This document shows positions 35,590 through 49,000 of a stretch of 64,000 nt of DNA, piece after piece (the first letter of the stretch is position 1; each line of letters begins with the position of its first letter). The stretch spans positions 3,242,001 through 3,306,000 of the forward strand of contig NC_084809.1 in NCBI RefSeq assembly GCF_963583255.1, written 5' to 3'. Origin of the DNA: Pyrus communis (Eukaryota > Streptophyta > Magnoliopsida > Rosales > Rosaceae). The position numbers were made by a program, and so were the translations under genes. The notes beneath the pieces are model-generated. The model worked only from the letters and a program-made list of their open reading frames with translations. It made no database searches and was not told the origin of the DNA.

Positions 35590-36376
35590 ATGCATGCTCT
35601 TGCAGTTCGGAGATTTGATGATCGGAGCTCAAATAGTTCAAAAGATTGACCAGGTTCGACAAGAAAATCGATTATTTTAACCTAAATCTTGATTTTATTT
35701 CGATTAATCTTGAATTTGATGAGAAATAGTACTGATAATCCCAGTTAACTGTAGGAAATGCAAGGATTTGGAGCCACGGAGCTCCAGTTGAACTCGCACT
35801 AAAACGACGATCTCCGAAGCGCCAAGATCGAGCGCAAAGCCGTCGATTTGCTGCTGATCAAGTCGGTTTTCCACAACAAGAAGCCGTGTGACTCACGCTA
35901 AGCGATTCGCAGAGCCCTCGAAGCTCATCCTCTGCTACAACTTCGAATCGCCGGACTGTGCGTCGGCATTTCTCTACGGAGAGCTTGGAAAGACGCCTTT
36001 GGAGTTCGTTTTCCATCACAGGAAGCCTGAATGTGTGACTTGATCCGCTCGAAGCTCATCCTACTCTGCTACAACGTCGTATCGCCGGACCGCGCGTCGG
36101 CATTTCTCGATGGAGAGCTTGGAGAGACGCCTTTGGAGTCGGTTTTTCAAGATATTAAGCCTGAATGCCTGACTCATGCCAAGCGATTCATGGAGGCCCC
36201 GAAGCTCATCCTCCGCGACGCCGTTGGTGGACGATTTCAGTAAATCGGCACCGTAAACGGCGGTCTTGCTCAAGAAATGCTTTCTTACGGACTTCGAGTC
36301 GGCTTTGCTAGACGGAGAGATCGGAGCGACACCGTTGGAGGAGGTTCTGCTCCAAAACGACGATCGTACGGACCGG
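35590..36376 (+). pseudogene. Broken first exon of family copy B with tandem repeats
   Basis: Counterpart of copy A exon 1. An ATG at 35590 runs only about 20 codons. Downstream, three or so repeat units with a core like ASAFLDGELGETPLE occur; two near-identical units start at 35921 and 36052. The 131-bp spacing is not a multiple of three, so the units fall in different frames and stops intervene (for example TGA near 36020). The exon end (GACCG followed by GTAACA at about 36376) is conserved with copy A. The N-terminal part is therefore probably lost, or translated from a different start. Confidence 0.55.
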
Positions 36377-36632
36377 TAACATATTTCCTTGCCTTAGATC
36401 TCTTCTTGAGTTATTAGTTTAATGAGAGTTAATTAACAAGTAACAAACCAGTTTGCTGTTAATTAATTCTCTAATGATTTCAACAGCCTTTAATTAATTA
36501 ATTAACTGCCCCTCCTTTTGTACTTATTTTAACATTTACTTTTTTCTACTTATTTCAACATTTTAATTAATTAACTGTCTAATTAATTCCCAAATGATGA
36601 AAAACCGTAATTCTCCTTCTGATTTCAGCAGG

Positions 36633-37211
36633 ATGGATGTGATTTGGGATCAACATGATTACACCATTGAGGGCTTGCTTGCTGTTGCTACGGAAAACAA
36701 GGTGAAGTTCCTCAATTCTTTGTTTTTTTTTTGTTATTTTCTAAATACGATTAGACCATTTAATTATGATTAGTGTGATTTTTAGGTGAGTCTGTGTCAC
36801 ATCCCGGCCCGGGACGAATCACTTCCCAGGCCCGCTCCACCACCGTAGCACGATATTGTCCGCTTTGGGCTTACCATTCCCTCACGGTTTTGTTTTTGGG
36901 AACTCACGAGCAACTTCCCAGTGGGTCACCCATCATGGGATTGCTCTAGCCCCTTCTCGCTTAACTTCGAAGTTCCTACGGAACCCGAAACCAGTGAGCT
37001 CCCAAAAGGCCTCGTGCTAGGTAGGGATTGGAATATACATTTAAGGATCACTCCCCTGGGCGATGTGGGATGTCACAATCCACCCCCTTAGGGGCCCGAC
37101 GTCCTCGTCGGCACACTACGCGACCAAGGTTAGGCTCTGATACCAATTTGTCACATCCCGGCCCAGGGCGGATCACTTCCCGGGCCCGACTTGATTAACT
37201 CTATGCATCTT

Positions 37212-37245
<34 letters not shown>

Positions 37246-39359
37246 CATAATAAAGATTAATCAATAAAATGCACAAGCACTTGTGTGCTGATCTCACAGC
37301 CACACGGAAGCAGATATCACACAACAAACAACTTTAAACGTACCTTTCAGTAACAGTGTCACCATCAGTAACGATCGAAAGTGCATTGCAGGAGCCTGAG
37401 AAAATCTCGCGGCCTTGCGAACGAGCAGGGCCTTTATGTTGATTGGCGCCTGTTCTATTGCAAACCAAAAGTATGTCAAACCAAAGGTATAATAACTGGT
37501 GCAGTTGCTTCAATATCCCCACATACACATTTTGAAATGCCTTCAGAAGAATATAAGAAAGGGAACATTACAAAGATGCACGTATAGTGGCTAACACTGG
37601 TCTTGTTCAGCAACATGGAAAGCTTATCTTGCGAGCTTATCAGGTCAATAGTTTCTGCATTGTAGTGAACATATTCCGCAACAGCCAATACAAGGACCTA
37701 GCAATTGGCCCAAAGTCGATATTAATCGCTCCAATGAAAACTTAAAGTTGCTAATATATTATGAACAACGACAACAAACAAGGCCTAAGGCCCAGACTGT
37801 GACATCCCACATCGCCCAGGGGAGTGATCCTTAAATGTATATTCCAATCCCTACCTAGCACGAGACATTTTGGGAGCTCACTGGCTTCGGGTTCCGTAGG
37901 AACTTCGAAGTTAAGCGAGAAGGGGGCTAGAGCAATCCCATGATGGGTGACCCACTGGGAAGTTGCTCGTGAGTTCCCAAAAGGCCTCGTGCTAGGTAGG
38001 GATTGAAATATACATTTAAGGATCACTCCCCTGGGCAATGTGGGATGTCAAAGTCTGGGCCTTAGGCCTTGTTTGTTGTCGTTGTTCATAATATATTAGC
38101 AACTTTAAGTTTTCATTGGAGCGATTAATATCGACTTTGGGCCAATTGGTAGGTCCTTGTATTGGCTGTTGCGGAATATGTTCACTACAATGCAGAAACT
38201 ATTGACCTGATAAGCTCGCAAGATAAGCTTTCCATGTTGCTGAACAAGACCAGTGTTAGCCACTGTAAGTGTATCTTTGTAATGTTCCCTTTCTTATATT
38301 CTTCTGAAGGCATTTCAAAATGTGTATGTGGGGATATTGAAGCAACTGCACCAGTTATTATACCTTTGGTTTGACATACTTTTGGTTTGCAATAGAACAG
38401 GCGCCAATCAACATAAAGGCCCTGCTCGTTCGCAAGGCCGCGAGATTTTCTCAGGCTCCTGCAATGCACTTCCGATCGTTACTGATGGTGACACTGTTAC
38501 TGAAAGGTACGTTTAAAGTTGTTTGTTGTGTGATATCTGCTTCCGTGTGGCTGTGAGATCAGCACACAAGTGCTTGTGCATTTTATTGATTAATCTTTAT
38601 TATGTTCTCTCTCTCTCACACACACACACATAGATGCATAGAGTTAATCAACTTAAATAAATTTTGATTCATTCATGTTCCAGAACTTTATGGCTCATTA
38701 AGCAACGTGCACGACTGTGTCAGAAGAATAAGATGGGAATAACATTTCTCGTTATGATCACGATGCTTGGTTGGATTCCCGGGGTAAAAGGGGTAAAAGC
38801 TGCAGAAGAAAATGCATCTGCATTGGTGCAGGGTAGTACAACCACCAGCACAGTGGTTTGTGTAATCATTGGAACGGTTGCCTCACTCTATTTCTCCTAC
38901 ACAATTTTAAAATGGTTTAGGTTGCCTCCACCTGATTGGACTCTATTTAGTAGGAAGGTGAGGATCCGGACAAAGGTTTATACGGTCTTCACTGAAATGC
39001 GCTTCGAATTATTTGATGAGGAAGATAAATGTGTAGGATCATGGAAATGTTCTTTTGTTACAGAACATGGAGATATAGTTGATATGGTTAGTTGGGGTAC
39101 ACATCTGTTGAACATGATGCTGCATATATTTGTGGAGCAGGAAGGTGGAGAACAGGAGATCAGTTTTAATCAAATGGATCATCCTGACTTCATTAATACG
39201 GCCAAGGATGTGTACTTCCACAACCCCGATACCGGGCTATTACACTATATAGGAAGAAGCCCTCCTCAGAATGATTTACCGGGTGAACGGGGGATATTAC
39301 GTAGACGGATTACGGATGCATATGCGGATGCAAATGCTGATGCCTGGTGCATATATTGA
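36633..39359 (+). CDS. Unrecognised gene, family copy B (exons 2-5 open)
   Basis: Exons 36632-36701, 38153-38264, 38401-38506 and 38684-39359 have the same phases as copy A and stay open. From the ATG at 36633 they would encode 320 aa. After the basic PARSQGRE block come two hydrophobic segments (MGITFLVMITMLGWIPG and VVCVIIGTVASLYFSYTIL), then the soluble domain with HNPDTGLLHYIGRS; the last residues (YADANADAW) come from a short GATGCA-type repeat. Function is unknown; a small membrane protein with one large soluble face is all that can be read. Intron 2 is about 1.45 kb and contains a Cassandra element plus an inverted copy of exons 3-4. The first exon upstream is broken, so either translation starts at exon 2 or the gene is decaying. 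Confidence 0.5.
36795..37190 (-). mobile_element. Compact Cassandra TRIM element with truncated second LTR
   Basis: On the minus strand: remnant of the 5' LTR (37149-37190), a primer-binding site TTGGTATCAGAGCC (reverse of 37133-37146) of the initiator-tRNA-Met type, a ~71-bp internal region ending in a purine-rich GGGGGTGGAT, then a 3' LTR of 283 bp (36795-37077, TGTGACATCC to GGATGTGACA). The 5S-like part of the LTR is at about 36905-36985. There is no protein coding. The 5' LTR is cut after about 42 bp, exactly where the left arm of the inverted repeat begins. Confidence 0.85.
37191..38651. repeat. Large inverted repeat in intron 2 of copy B, Cassandra 5S-like loop
   Basis: The left arm, about 37191-37880, is the near-identical reverse complement of the right arm, about 37970-38651. 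The right arm carries the real exons 3 and 4 of copy B, so the left arm carries antisense copies. Both arms also include the first ~80 bp of a Cassandra LTR. The unpaired centre, about 37881-37969, is the 5S-like part of the LTR. In the left arm the exon 3 donor is changed (GTAAGT to ATACGT). A transcript of intron 2 would fold into a hairpin of nearly 700 bp. Confidence 0.9.
37801..38048 (+). mobile_element. Palindromic Cassandra LTR fragment at the inverted-repeat centre
   Basis: Starts TGTGACATCCCACATCGCCC and ends with the inverse (CCCTGGGCAATGTGGGATGT). The middle is the 5S-like region in plus orientation. It is not a normal LTR: the 5' end of the LTR occurs twice, facing opposite ways. 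The GGGAGCTCAC and GTGAGTTCCC motifs beside the 5S region form the turn. Confidence 0.8.
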
Positions 39360-40632
39360 TGCAGATGCTGGTCAAGGTTAGGGGTCTATACATGCAACTA
39401 CCAAGTCAAGAGTCACCTGCAAGCAAGCCAGGGTCTATACATGCACTTTTGTTTTCATTTTAATGCTAGTCTTTCGGTGTAATCATGTAAGGGCAACCGC
39501 TCTCAACAGCTTGAGTATAAAATTCCCATAATACTTCTGTTATTGTCATTCTCCAATACTAACTAGGAAACCACAATGACTAGCGGATGAAATTATAGCT
39601 TTTTTACCAATTATCATATTAAACTTTTGGTATGAAAAATTTATTGTCATTATCGTTATCATGCCAAACTTTTGGTATAACAAATTTCAATACGCCAAAT
39701 ATTTCGGTTGGCATGGTAGGGTAATGATGATGTTATTCTTATTAGCCCAAAATGTCTTTTCCTTTGATGCCAATGGATAAACTGATCATGAGAAGAAACA
39801 AACTTAAATTAAACTCGAACTTGATTCCCTTATGCCCTTTGGTAAAAAATATCACCACTTTACACTCTGAAACTCGATTTTTGTATAACTTTGGCGGTAT
39901 TCCGTCCATTTCATCAAAATAATGTTAAGTATGCCGACGTGTAATAGTATTACAGTAATTTTGGCTGTTAGAACGGACCATCAGAAGCACACCCATGAAT
40001 TAAAACTACAAATTAAGAACTAGCTAGCATATAAAATTTGATTTTCTTATTGAGATCTGCAACAAGTTTGCAAGGTCTCCACCATCTTATTGGGCTTTAG
40101 CATATGAACAAACCCATCAGCTACTAGAGTTTCATCTGACTTGTTTCTGATATGCCTTTTTATCTTGCGATACTCATTGAGAATGCTAAACACAGACTTA
40201 AACCGGCAAGTCTCAGAGCATGAAATTGCAATACAAAGAGTTTCGTTACTTCACGACCGCGACAGGAACAAGAACACAAAACTAGATATTACAGGCTCCT
40301 TGATTCCAAATCAAACAATTTCGAGGATGACAAACTATCGATCAACTACTAAGCTAGTCTATTTGGTTTCTTTCATGGTCTTGTCTCGATGATTCTTCAC
40401 TTGTTAGTGATAGGACGGAGCTTGCATTAAAAGCATGAAGAAGACAATGATTTGTGATCTCATGGGAAAACCGACAAGTATCCTAAATCAAGAAAAATTA
40501 TCTCGCCGTCTAGCATTAATATGAAATCATCTCATCATCACACGTTCATTTAGCGTAATCTAACAATAATTATATAGTAAAGTAATTTAAACTAAAATTT
40601 ACAAACAAATCGGCGGTCTTGAACTATCATCT
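39360..40632. other. 3' UTR and flank of copy B
   Basis: 39360-39560 matches the 3' flank of copy A. 39990-40170 matches 29335-29660, giving the extent of the older segmental duplication. The remainder, to the F-box gene stop, shows nothing recognisable. Confidence 0.55.
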
Positions 40633-42121
40633 TTACAGAATGATAATTTGAGCATAGGTCATTACTTCCTTTAGCTTTTCATGGACTAATGCCCTGCCTT
40701 TTTCTTTCCAAAGTGAATTTGATTCATAATACAAAGCCTCCACCCACACTCCAGCACCATCATGGTATTTTCCGTAGGGATCGATTACCATTTTCTTGAG
40801 CATTATTGCATTTCTCAGGATACAAATGGCAAGCTCGATCTCACATGGCGTATATTGAAATCCTTGGAACTTAACTTCTCTCAGATGACAATGTTTGATT
40901 CCAGCAAAGTTCTCTATGTCCTGTTGTTCCTTACCGAAACGCGATACTTCCTGCAAAAACAAAGAATTTGTGTAGTTATACATAGAGGGTTTAGGGACAA
41001 ATATTTGGCACAACATAAATTTTTTTATTACTAACCGTTACTACAAGTTCTTCCAAAAGGGGTGCAGCATTCAGAAAATTCAGAACCCACACGAGGTCAG
41101 GTTCATTCGAAAAAATATCCAACTCCAGTTTCTTGAGGCTTCTGAATGTTGGTAACTCCCAAACTCTAAAAGCAGCACGCATCTGCAGATGAAGAGTCTC
41201 AAGCCCAGGAAACGATGCAAATTTATACACCAAGGGCCAGAAACGAAAACAAATTTTTTTTGGCTGTGGAGGTTTGATGGAAACAGCACAAACTACTTGA
41301 AACAGTTCTAAGGAAGCAAGATTTACTAGAGAAATATAAACTGTTTCTAGACACTTGCAGTTTACCAGTTTCAAATCGTTCAGTCGATGTGATGGACTCT
41401 CAATAATCAAATCTCGGCCCAACTTGCAACTCTTTAAGGTCAAGCTTTCAAGCAACAAACAGTCGGAGAGAAGACGTGCTACAGGAATTTCGTCTGCAAT
41501 TTTACACAGATACAGACTAGTTAGCTGATTGAATCCGTCGAAACCAGGTGGTAGTCTTAGAACACATCTAGCCATTGATAAATTCTTTAGATTTGATGCT
41601 GCCTTCAACTCTGAAAGCAACCAGGACGGGAAAACATAATAATTATATGTTTGTTCCCAATCCGAGCACCTATATAAATGAAGATGAATCACTTCAACTC
41701 CCTTTGTAATTGCTAAACGAATCCATTCATCGAGGAAGGCAGCAGAAAATCTGTCCAGAAAGAATTCCACTTTGAAAGAGTCCAACTTGTCGCCGTGGTG
41801 TAGCTTTAAAACTTTATTCACACATTTTACGAAGCTTTCTCTTTGATAATATACATTTATCAAGGATGGACGACGATCGTTAAATCCATCTTCAGGCAGT
41901 TTATCCATTCGTTTGGGAAGTCCGACTCCGAAAATGTTTGGGACGTCAAATGTATGATTGGCCCTTGTTAGTATGGGAAGCAACGTCCCAAGGTACCTCC
42001 CCCGACGGCATACCAAGCTACTAGCATCCACTGCATCTTTTAGGGTTAACAATGAAAATATAGATGACAGTATGCAATCCGGCAACTCATTGATCCAATC
42101 CTTACCCTCGCTCCGCTCAGC
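40633..42121 (-). CDS. F-box/LRR/FBD protein (5' exon not found)
   Basis: Two exons, 41036-42121 and 40633-40950, join in phase 0. The first begins at a splice acceptor, so the start codon lies in an upstream exon that I could not identify; the model is 5'-partial, about 467 codons. The F-box occupies the first ~45 residues (WINELPDCILSSIFSLL). Leucine-rich repeats follow (SLYLCKIADEIPVARLLSD, LESLTLKSCKL). The last exon carries the FBD-type end (HCHLREVKFQGF, ELAICILRNAIMLKKMVID). F-box proteins are substrate receptors of SCF ubiquitin ligases, and FBD/LRR members form large fast-evolving plant families whose targets are mostly unknown. Odd: where family members usually have RRWRYLW the sequence reads RRGRYLG, losing two tryptophans of the F-box. 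Confidence 0.75.
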
Positions 42122-42418
42122 CTGAATGCGAAACCACCCAATAGAGATAACTAAACATTAGCACTCTTCTCGTCACCAATACATGGAACACTCAAATTAT
42201 TGGGATGAAAAATCAGTTTGGGGTTTTACAGACTAAATTTTGTTAGGAAAGCGAAACCGAAATAACAAAGCCAATACAATACATACTCTTTTAAGTTTTT
42301 AGATAATAGGGCTCGTTTGGTAATGTTTTCAAGGAACGTACAAAATATCTAGAGGGATGAAAACGTAGGCAGGGCATGCAAATACGATCGAGAGGCAGTA
42401 CAAATTTTCTGTTAAATA

Positions 42419-42449
<31 letters not shown>
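42419..42449. repeat. Compound (TA)n(CA)n microsatellite
   Basis: TA units followed directly by CA units, upstream of the F-box gene. Confidence 0.9.
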
Positions 42450-43095
42450 TCTGTCTAATATGTAGGTAGGGCAGGCAATGATCTGATGCTCTCTCTCGAG
42501 GGCAAAAGAAAAATAATAAAACAAAAGCTTAATAGAAACAGAACTTACGGTTACAGTTAGTTCTAGGGTTGGGCACGAGTCGGTTCCGTCACGTTCCACC
42601 GCAGCAGGACCGTCAGTCTGACGGACCACCACTGCATGGTTTGGTTCGGTTTGGTCGAGCAGCAGTTTAACAGGTGCAAAGAAGGATCGGAACCAAAATG
42701 TTAAACCTGCAAATATTCTACATATAACCATCGGCCTAGAGAATTGCTCAGCCTAAACAAAGTATTTCACAATTCTACAAAACTCCAAGACATTTATTTT
42801 TCCCCATAAGTAGGCATTTATAGAAAACCAAAATACTAGTTTTCTTTTTTGTCAACAAAATACAAGCCTAGTAGAATAAAAACACAAAATCAAATAAGTA
42901 AACCTAATTCTTGTAGAACAAGGAAACCTATATATATTTTCTCTTAGAAGTAAAATACAATTCCCAAACTTTACCAATCTCAACTACTTTCCTATTTTTT
43001 TTTATTATCCAACATGTATACGGAGAGTGTGTGATTGGCAGACCAATCACGAAGTGGTGAGGTCTAACATTATATAAACCGACCAGAGAATTTTT

Positions 43096-43243
43096 ACTTA
43101 CCATACATCTAATTATTTGCCACGTGTCATTTCACTTGGCTCTAGTTAAGTTTCACATTAGATATTTACTTTTTCAATTTTGAAAAAAATTAACCAAAAT
43201 TAAGTGAAAAAACACGTGTCAGATGATTAGATGTATGGTGGGC
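43096..43243. mobile_element. Short MITE-like inverted repeat
   Basis: ACCATACATCTAATTATTTG near the left end pairs with the inverse of the right end (ACCATACATCTAATCATCTG). CACGTGTC motifs occur in both arms. Non-coding, about 150 bp. Confidence 0.6.
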
Positions 43244-43316
43244 ATACACCATAGTTATAATGGTGAGCAAAAATGCTCCTATAAACCTATAACCCTAACT
43301 AGTGGTTTCCTTATAG

Positions 43317-43468
43317 GTAATGCTAGAGAGACTAAACGTTTAAACTAAATTTGCAAACTAAATAATGTGTCACCAATAAAAAATAAACACATTAATCAAC
43401 ACTTAAGCAATAATCTAATAATCAAGAACCACAATTCATTTAGTTTAAAAAATTTAGCCTCCCATTAC
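43317..43468. mobile_element. MITE, first of two related neighbours
   Basis: Ends GTAATGCTAGAGAGACTAAA and, inverted, GTAATGGGAGGCTAAATT. The interior includes AATCAACACTTAAG, shared with the next element, which it resembles throughout. Confidence 0.65.
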
Positions 43469-43489
43469 TCTTTTCTTATTATTTACCAA

Positions 43490-43646
43490 TAATGCTCGTA
43501 AAACTAAATTTGTAGACAAAATTTGCAAACTAAATGATGTTCACAAATATAAAATTAACACGTTTATCAACACTTAAGTAATAATCCAATCAACTTATGT
43601 CATTTGATTTACAAAATTTTACCTACAAATTTAATCCCTAACATTA
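43490..43646. mobile_element. MITE, second diverged copy
   Basis: Same family as the element at 43317-43468: left end TAATGCTCGTAAAACTAAAT, right end inverted TAATGTTAGGGATTAAAT, shared interior ATCAACACTTAAGTAATAAT. The two sit head-to-tail 21 bp apart. Confidence 0.65.
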
Positions 43647-44086
43647 CTCTTACCCTAATATTTCTTTTGTTAAATATACATATATCCAACTATTTAATCA
43701 ATTTTCTGCATAATTTTAGTAGCGGCTAAGAGAAAATGTGGTTAGACCACAATATCAAACCACATGATGCGGCTGATAGGGTGGCTATGCCACATTATAT
43801 TACCAATTATTTAGATTGCCGTTGCAATGTCACCAGCTAGTTCTATTTTTTAAGGTAACAAAATATCATAGCACAATTTAGATGATGATCCGAAGAAATA
43901 AAGATGGTCAAAACATGGATGAAGTTCCCACAGAAAGAAAGAAACAAAAGATGTCAAACCGGCTATAACAAAACAAAAATCTTGTTTCCCTCACAACATA
44001 TTGCAACATCCCTTTCAACTAAACCAAATTGGAACCTAAAATTATAGAATTTGGTAGTGCCCGTGCGGTTCTAAGAAATCCGTAGC

Positions 44087-46075
<1,989 letters not shown>

Positions 46076-49000
46076 ATGGCGATGAAGCACCTTCTTACAA
46101 CCCTAGCTCGCCGACGGCCACACAGACCGCCGGCTGCCCTAACAGCAGCCGTTCGATCCCAGTCAACCTCACCCGCCGTCGCCACGTCATCTTCATCCCC
46201 ATCCCTACCCTCCCCTCCTCCACCAACCGCCATGGTCTACGATCGATTGGCCGAGGAAGTTAAATCGAAGATCAAAAGGCTCGAGAATCCGGACCCGAGG
46301 TTCCTCAAGTACGGGTCGCCCCACCCGAGTCTCACGGACCACAGCCACATCCTCACCGCACCCGAGACACGTGTCACCACGCTCCCCAACGGCCTCCGGG
46401 TTGCCACCGAGTCAAACCTCGCGTCTAAGACCGCCACCGTCGGGGTCTGGATCGACGCCGGGTCAAGGTTCGAGAACGACGAGACCAACGGCACCGCACA
46501 TTTCTTGGAGCACATGATCTTCAAGGGGACGGAGCAGAGGACCGCGCGTGATCTCGAGGAGGAGGTCGAGAACATGGGAGGCCATTTGAATGCGTACACA
46601 TCGAGGGAGCAGACCACGTACTATGCCAAGGTGCTCCATTCGGATGTGCCAAAGGCGCTTTCGATTTTGGCTGATATCTTGCAGAACTCCAAGTTCGATG
46701 ATGACCGGATTTTGCGTGAGCGCGATGTGATTTTGAGGGAAATGGAGGAGGTAATCTCATAAAAATAAAAACTTTTTGGACAAATGGGGTATTTGGGTTG
46801 TTTGGATTTTCGGGTATTAGTGAATTTCCATGTTAGTTTGAATTTAAATAATATTCAAAGCAACTTGATTTATATGAAAGTTGTGAACTTTATTGAGAAA
46901 ATGTTTCTAGATATATGCATTGATTATGTACACTCTTTAAACTTGAACGGGACATTTTGCAGTAGCTTGCGAAAACTTACTGTATTGACTTTATGAAAAA
47001 CATTGATAGGATAGGGATCCGAAAACTAGGGTCATACAAAGAGTTGAGGTAGCTATTAAAAGTAATATACATTAGGCAAAATTGTTCCTTACAGTTTTCA
47101 AATAAATGTTTATATCATTGCTTTGGTAATGCAGGTTGAGAAACAACCCGATGAAGTCATTTTTGACCATCTGCATGCAACTGCATTCCAGTACTCTCCT
47201 CTAGCCAGAACTATTCTTGGACCGTCTGGCAACATTAAGACCATCTCGAAAGAGCATCTTCAGAACTATATCAAAACACATTACACTGCTCCCAGAATGG
47301 TAATTCAAGATTTATGAATTTTTGTTCGTGCAATATAGTAAAGCATGCAACTGGTGTTGTCGTTGTCCTTTGGCATTACTTTACATGACACATTGATAAT
47401 GAGGAATTTTTTTTCACAAGTGACCGTCCTGAGCTTAACTGGTTCTATTTTAGGTTATTGCTGCTTCAGGAGCTATTAAGCATGAAGATCTTGTTGGTTC
47501 AGTTAAGGGTTTGTTTACTAAACTGTCCGGAGATCCTGCCACAGCCAGTCAGTTGGTTGCGGAAGAACCTTCATTTTTCACTGGTTCTGAGGTAATGCTT
47601 GTATCCTGGAAAATTAGCCTTTATCTACTATTTAATGGGTTTACTCTCTCTTATAATATTCATTTCTATTAATGTTGTGAAAATCAGGTCAGAATTGTGG
47701 ATGATGACTTGCCCTTGGCACATTTTGCGGTTGCATTCAGTGGAGCATCTTGGACAGATCCAGACTCTATTCCTCTAATGGTCATGCAGGCAATGTTGGG
47801 CTCATGGAATAAAAATGTTGGTGGTGGAAAGCACATGGGGTGAGCACTTTACATGGTTTTCAACTTCTGTAGATTGGATATCTGATATTAACTTTTAAGA
47901 GTTTATCTCTTTGAAAAACAGCAATGATTAGTTTTGGCTGCTTTCTTTGTAAACAGTTCAGAACTGGCACAGAGGGTTGCCATCAATGACATTGCAGAAA
48001 ACTATATGGCTTTCAACACCAACTATAAGGATACTGGTTTATTTGGTGTTTTTGCTACTGCTAAGGTGAGGGTGCCATCTGTAATAAGAAACATTATTTC
48101 AACTTGATTACTTAGTTTCAACAAATTTTGGACTTCTTATTCTGGTCCGTAGTACCATTGTTCTTACTTGAGATTTGTATCAGCTGTTTGAGACTAGATG
48201 AGCTTTCCAGGATTAGGACTTGGCATTAATTTTTTATGTTGAACACCAAGGAGGAGTTGTGCACTTTGGAAGGAGTTAGTGTATTTTTATTTGGGAAAGG
48301 AAGAGGGAAAGTGGGAGGAGCCGCGATCACCTAACCAATTCTCTCTCCTCTTCTCGCTCTCTATCTATTTCTTTCTTCCCCCTTCCCCTCCCTCTCCCTC
48401 TCACTTTGAATAGGGACTAGCACATATTTATTTATACATTACTAACTACTCATATTAATTTACTGCTGACTCATATTGTGTCTTCTTTTAATTCCAGGAG
48501 GATTGCTTAGATGATTTGGCCTATGCAATAATGTATGAGGTAACCAAGTTAGTTTATCGAGTTTCAGAAGCTGATGTTATTCGTGCGCGCAATCAGGTAT
48601 TGCTAGATCTCTCACTCTGTCCCTCTCCTAAATTCATGCTTTCTAAATCTATTATACTTGTTTGTATTTTTGTATTGTTGTTGGTATCCAATACGTTCAT
48701 GTTCTCATTTGGTCGTTACATGTTTTTGAACATTTGATAAATAAGTTGCCACTTACCCTTGTTCCTTTTCTGGCAGTTGAAATCTTCTCTCCTTCTCCAC
48801 TTGGATGGGACAAGTGCTGTAGCTGAAGATATTGGACGCCAGGTACCTTTTCCTTCTCATAGAGAAATAATGATGAGAGCAATCAGGTTTGAGCACTGGA
48901 GTTGCTAATTGGATCCAATCACCGGAGACCTGAAATGTTTACCGAAGCTTTTCTTAAGCTTATGAATTAGTACAGTTCTATTAGTTACGAGATACTAAAA

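Larger units (their letters stand above)
42122..44086. other. Intergenic DNA rich in short inverted-repeat elements
   Basis: Holds a (TA)n(CA)n microsatellite at 42419-42449 and three MITE-like elements (listed separately). The region at 42290-42740 may include the missing 5' exon of the F-box gene, but no start could be supported. Nothing else recognised. Confidence 0.45.

Noticed and set aside
37294..37688. Minus-strand ORFs of 60-70 codons as separate genes
   Set aside because: They are the antisense copies of exons 3-4 of copy B in the left arm of the inverted repeat.
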